Positions 61,643-64,000 of a stretch of 64,000 nucleotides of DNA are shown here, piece by piece. The notes below the pieces were generated by a model. It saw nothing but the letters and a program-made list of their open reading frames with translations, did not search any database and had not been told where the DNA came from. Within the stretch, counting starts at the first letter, position 1, and each line of letters opens with the position of its first letter. The stretch is taken from assembly GCA_018241685.1 (NCBI GenBank), contig JAFEDJ010000021.1, positions 124,001 through 188,000 of the forward strand. The letters run 5' to 3'. A program made the position numbers and the translations under genes. Origin of the DNA: Pseudomonadota bacterium (lineage in GTDB: Bacteria; Pseudomonadota; Gammaproteobacteria; Burkholderiales; Rhodocyclaceae).

Positions 61643-62974
61643 TCAACCGCGGGCGATCTCCTTCACTGCCGTCACCAGCCGGTCCAGGTCGGCCGGCCGC
61701 GTGAAGATGGCCGGCGTGACGCGCACCACCGCACCCGACGCCAAGCCGCCGCGGGCCACCGTGAAGATGCCGTACTGCTCGCGCAGGCGGCGCGCCAGGG
61801 CCTGGCTGTCGGCCAGGCTGCTGCGGCCGCCGACGCGCAGCGCGCTGATCGCCCCATGCAGACGCGGCGCGTCCGGCGTCAGGATCTGCACGCCCTTCAC
61901 GTCCCGCACCCGCTCCACCCAGTAGTCGCGCAGGTAGCGCAGCCGGGCCTCCTTGTTGGGCACGCCGATGGCGGCCTGAAAATCCAGCGCGGTCGGCACC
62001 GTCATCACGTTGGCGGTGCTGGTGGTGCCGGAATGGACCCGCGAACGGATGTCGCCGGTGCCCTCCCCCGCTGCGCTGAGGTGCGGCGCGATATCGTCCA
62101 GGCGGCTCTTGCGGATGTACAGGAAGCCCACGCCCAGCGGCGCACCGACCCACTTGTGCAGGTTGAAGGCCGCAAAATCGACGCCGCCCAGCTCCGGCAG
62201 GCGGAAATCGATGTGGCCCCACGAATGGGCCGCGTCGAGGATCACATCCACCCCGCGGGCCTTGGCCAGCCGGGTAATCTCGGCCACCGGCAGGATCAGC
62301 CCGGTCTTGTGGTTGATGTGGGTCAGCAGCAGCAGGCGCGTGCCCGGGTTGGCGGCCAGCCCCTTCGCATAGGCGTCGAGGATGCCGGCCTCGGTGGCCG
62401 GTTCCGGCAGCACGATGCGCGCCACCTTCACGCCGCGCCGCTCCGGCAGGTAGTCGAAGACGCTCTGCGCGCTGTCGTAGTCCAGATCGGCGTACATCAC
62501 CGTGTCACCGGGCTTGAGGCCGCGGTAGTTGGTGATCAGATTCTGCAGCGCCTCGGTAGCGCCGCGGGTCAGCGCGATCTCATCGGCCTGCACACCTAGC
62601 AGCGTGGCGATGCGTCCGCGCACGGCGTCGGTCTCGCGGCTGTACTCCTGGCGCAGAAAATAGGAATTGCGCTCGTTGAGGCGTTCGATGTTGCGCTGCA
62701 GTTCCACCAGCACCGGGCGCGCCATGATGCGGTAGAAGCCGTGCTCCAGATTGACGAAATCCGGCGACTGCCGATACAGCGCGGCGATCTGCGCCCAGTA
62801 GGCCTCGTTGCGGGCCACCGTCAGCGCATCGCCGCCCGGCAGCGCGGGCACTGCGATGGCCGGGGCGGCCGCCGTTTGTGCCAGGGCCGGGGCGCCGCGC
62901 AGGGTGGAGGCGGCGGCCACGGCCAGGCCGAGGGAGCCCTTCAGCAGGGCTCGGCGGGAGAGTTGGGGATTCAT
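61643..62974 (-). CDS. Tat-exported class V aminotransferase (isopenicillin N epimerase-like)
   Basis: The 443-aa PLP enzyme has an N-terminal Tat signal (LSRRALLKGSLGLAVAAAS), then LTRGATEALQNLITNY, ILDAAHSWGHIDF, and the PLP Lys in FNLHKWVGAPLGVGFLYI. It resembles isopenicillin N epimerase/cysteine desulfurase-like fold IV-type class V aminotransferases. Its substrate is unknown. Periplasmic PLP enzymes are unusual. It is immediately downstream of a TonB-dependent receptor gene, on the same strand. Confidence 0.86.
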   Translation of the reverse strand: MNPQLSRRALLKGSLGLAVAAASTLRGAPALAQTAAAPAIAVPALPGGDALTVARNEAYWAQIAALYRQSPDFVNLEHGFYRIMARPVLVELQRNIERLNERNSYFLRQEYSRETDAVRGRIATLLGVQADEIALTRGATEALQNLITNYRGLKPGDTVMYADLDYDSAQSVFDYLPERRGVKVARIVLPEPATEAGILDAYAKGLAANPGTRLLLLTHINHKTGLILPVAEITRLAKARGVDVILDAAHSWGHIDFRLPELGGVDFAAFNLHKWVGAPLGVGFLYIRKSRLDDIAPHLSAAGEGTGDIRSRVHSGTTSTANVMTVPTALDFQAAIGVPNKEARLRYLRDYWVERVRDVKGVQILTPDAPRLHGAISALRVGGRSSLADSQALARRLREQYGIFTVARGGLASGAVVRVTPAIFTRPADLDRLVTAVKEIARG

Positions 62975-63002
62975 GCGGGAGTCTCCGTGGATCGGCACCC
63001 GC

Positions 63003-64000
63003 TCAGAAGCGGTAGTTGGCCTTGAAGTAGTAGTAGCCGCCGTTGATGCCGATCGGCGAGAAGGACGCGTACTGGGCCACGTTCTGCCGGCCAAGGGCAT
63101 TGAGAGCCTGGCGGTAGTCGCTGTTGAGCTTGTCCGGATAGACGTTGAAGAGATTGTTGGCACCCACCGTCACCGCCCATGCCTTGGTGATCTGCCGCGT
63201 CACGTCCAGGTCGGTGATGAACTTGGTGCCGGTGCGGTTCTCGTAATAGGTGACGTTGTTCACCGAGGTGTAATAGGACGACGGCCCGAAGACGTTCTCG
63301 CGCAGGTTCACCGTCCAGTCGTTCTTGCGCCACAGGGCGCCCAGGTTGATGCGGAAGGCCGGCGACGAATCCTCGATGTAGCTGATCGCCGTCTTGTCGA
63401 GGAACTGCTGGCCATTGAGCTGGCTCGGTGCGCCCTTGACCTTGGTGACCTTCACCTGGTTGATATTGGCCCCCAGGCTCCAGTCCACCCGACCGAAGCC
63501 GCCGTACTCGTCGGCGTAGGTGATCACCGCGTCGGCACCGGTATTGCGCGTGTCGCCGGCGTTAGAGAAGACCACCACCCCGGTGGACGACAGGCCAGCC
63601 GGGATGCTGTTGCCATTGGCGACGATGGCCGCATTGACCGCATCGGCACGCACCGCGCCGTTGAGGGTGCCGTACAGCGTGCCGCTCTGCAGGATGCGGT
63701 CCTTGATATTGATCTGGTACACATCCAGCGTAGCGGTCACCTTCGCGGCCGGCTTGGCGACGATGCCGATGCTGAAGTTGCGCGACTTCTCGGCCTTCAG
63801 CTCGTCGATGCCGAGCAGGCGGGCGGCAGCGGCCGAGGTCGGCAGAATCACCGAGGCGGTGGTCGGCGACACCGAGGTGGCGGAATAGCTCTGCTCGGCC
63901 AGCGTCGGCGCGCGGAAGCCGTTGCTGACGGTGCCGCGCACGGCGAAGCTCGGCGCCACGTCGTAGCGGCCGGTCAGCTTGCCGACGGTGGCGCTGCCGA
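63003..64000 (-). CDS. TonB-dependent outer-membrane receptor, C-terminal part (5' end beyond the window)
   Basis: The C-terminal 331 codons of a barrel receptor are visible. FRAPTLAEQSY and later barrel strands are typical of TonB receptors, and the protein ends NYRF with a terminal Phe. The frame is open to the window edge at 64000, so the plug domain and signal peptide lie outside. The aminotransferase gene follows 28 bp later and may be co-transcribed. The ligand cannot be told. Confidence 0.92.
   Translation of the reverse strand, partial: GSATVGKLTGRYDVAPSFAVRGTVSNGFRAPTLAEQSYSATSVSPTTASVILPTSAAAARLLGIDELKAEKSRNFSIGIVAKPAAKVTATLDVYQINIKDRILQSGTLYGTLNGAVRADAVNAAIVANGNSIPAGLSSTGVVVFSNAGDTRNTGADAVITYADEYGGFGRVDWSLGANINQVKVTKVKGAPSQLNGQQFLDKTAISYIEDSSPAFRINLGALWRKNDWTVNLRENVFGPSSYYTSVNNVTYYENRTGTKFITDLDVTRQITKAWAVTVGANNLFNVYPDKLNSDYRQALNALGRQNVAQYASFSPIGINGGYYYFKANYRF

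Overview
The window is 64 kb of GC-rich, densely coding, chromosome-like DNA. The gene content points to a free-living betaproteobacterium, most likely of the Rhodocyclales type (Azospira, Zoogloea or Thauera relatives). The reasons are a phasin, many chemoreceptors and c-di-GMP/PilZ proteins, a betaproteobacterial-style tRNA-Gly/tRNA-Thr pair, and glutathione-dependent formaldehyde oxidation. The assignment is an inference. No phage, plasmid or transposase gene is visible. Both edges cut a gene: a Lon-like protease on the left and a TonB-dependent receptor on the right.

Region 1 (1-17 kb) is mixed housekeeping and signalling. It holds the Lon-like protease, a phasin, a flavin reductase, a three-gene sensory operon (hybrid histidine kinase, porin-like protein, small periplasmic binding protein), an ABC-F ATPase, a PilZ protein, a Mn2+ (yybP-ykoY) riboswitch in front of a TMEM165/Gdt1-type exporter, MgtC, a LysR/MFS pair and a chemoreceptor. 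Region 2 (17-24 kb) has tRNA-Gly and tRNA-Thr, then a striking single-polypeptide fusion of a cyclic-nucleotide-binding domain, an acetate-kinase domain and a PduL-type phosphotransacylase. It is followed on the opposite strand by a six-gene bufferin/HvfA-type copper RiPP operon: Cys-rich precursor, MNIO (DUF692), DUF2063 partner, DoxX protein, ECF sigma factor and zinc-finger anti-sigma, with a recognisable ECF promoter.

Region 3 (24.9-51.6 kb) is a nearly complete urate-to-pyruvate island. Nucleobase uptake is by a Tsx-like outer-membrane channel and an NCS2 permease. Urate goes through PuuD, UraH and UraD to allantoin, then PuuE, allantoicase and AllA to glyoxylate plus urea (AmiS/UreI-type channel). 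Glyoxylate goes through Gcl, Hyi, GlxR, glycerate 2-kinase, enolase and pyruvate kinase to pyruvate. The last operon also carries a chemoreceptor with an unusual C-terminal sensor-like domain. Similar AT-rich motifs lie in front of gcl, the NCS2 gene and uraH/lysR. The island is interrupted at 41.0-42.3 kb by a 1.2-kb non-genic element: two 277-bp inverted arms around four 126-bp tandem repeats.

Region 4 (51.6-64 kb) contains an Aer-like chemoreceptor, a di-iron ODP-type protein and a GGDEF/EAL protein in one operon, a NarX/NarL-like two-component pair, the frmA-fghA formaldehyde pathway with a divergent LysR gene, and a Tat-exported class V aminotransferase beside a TonB-dependent receptor.
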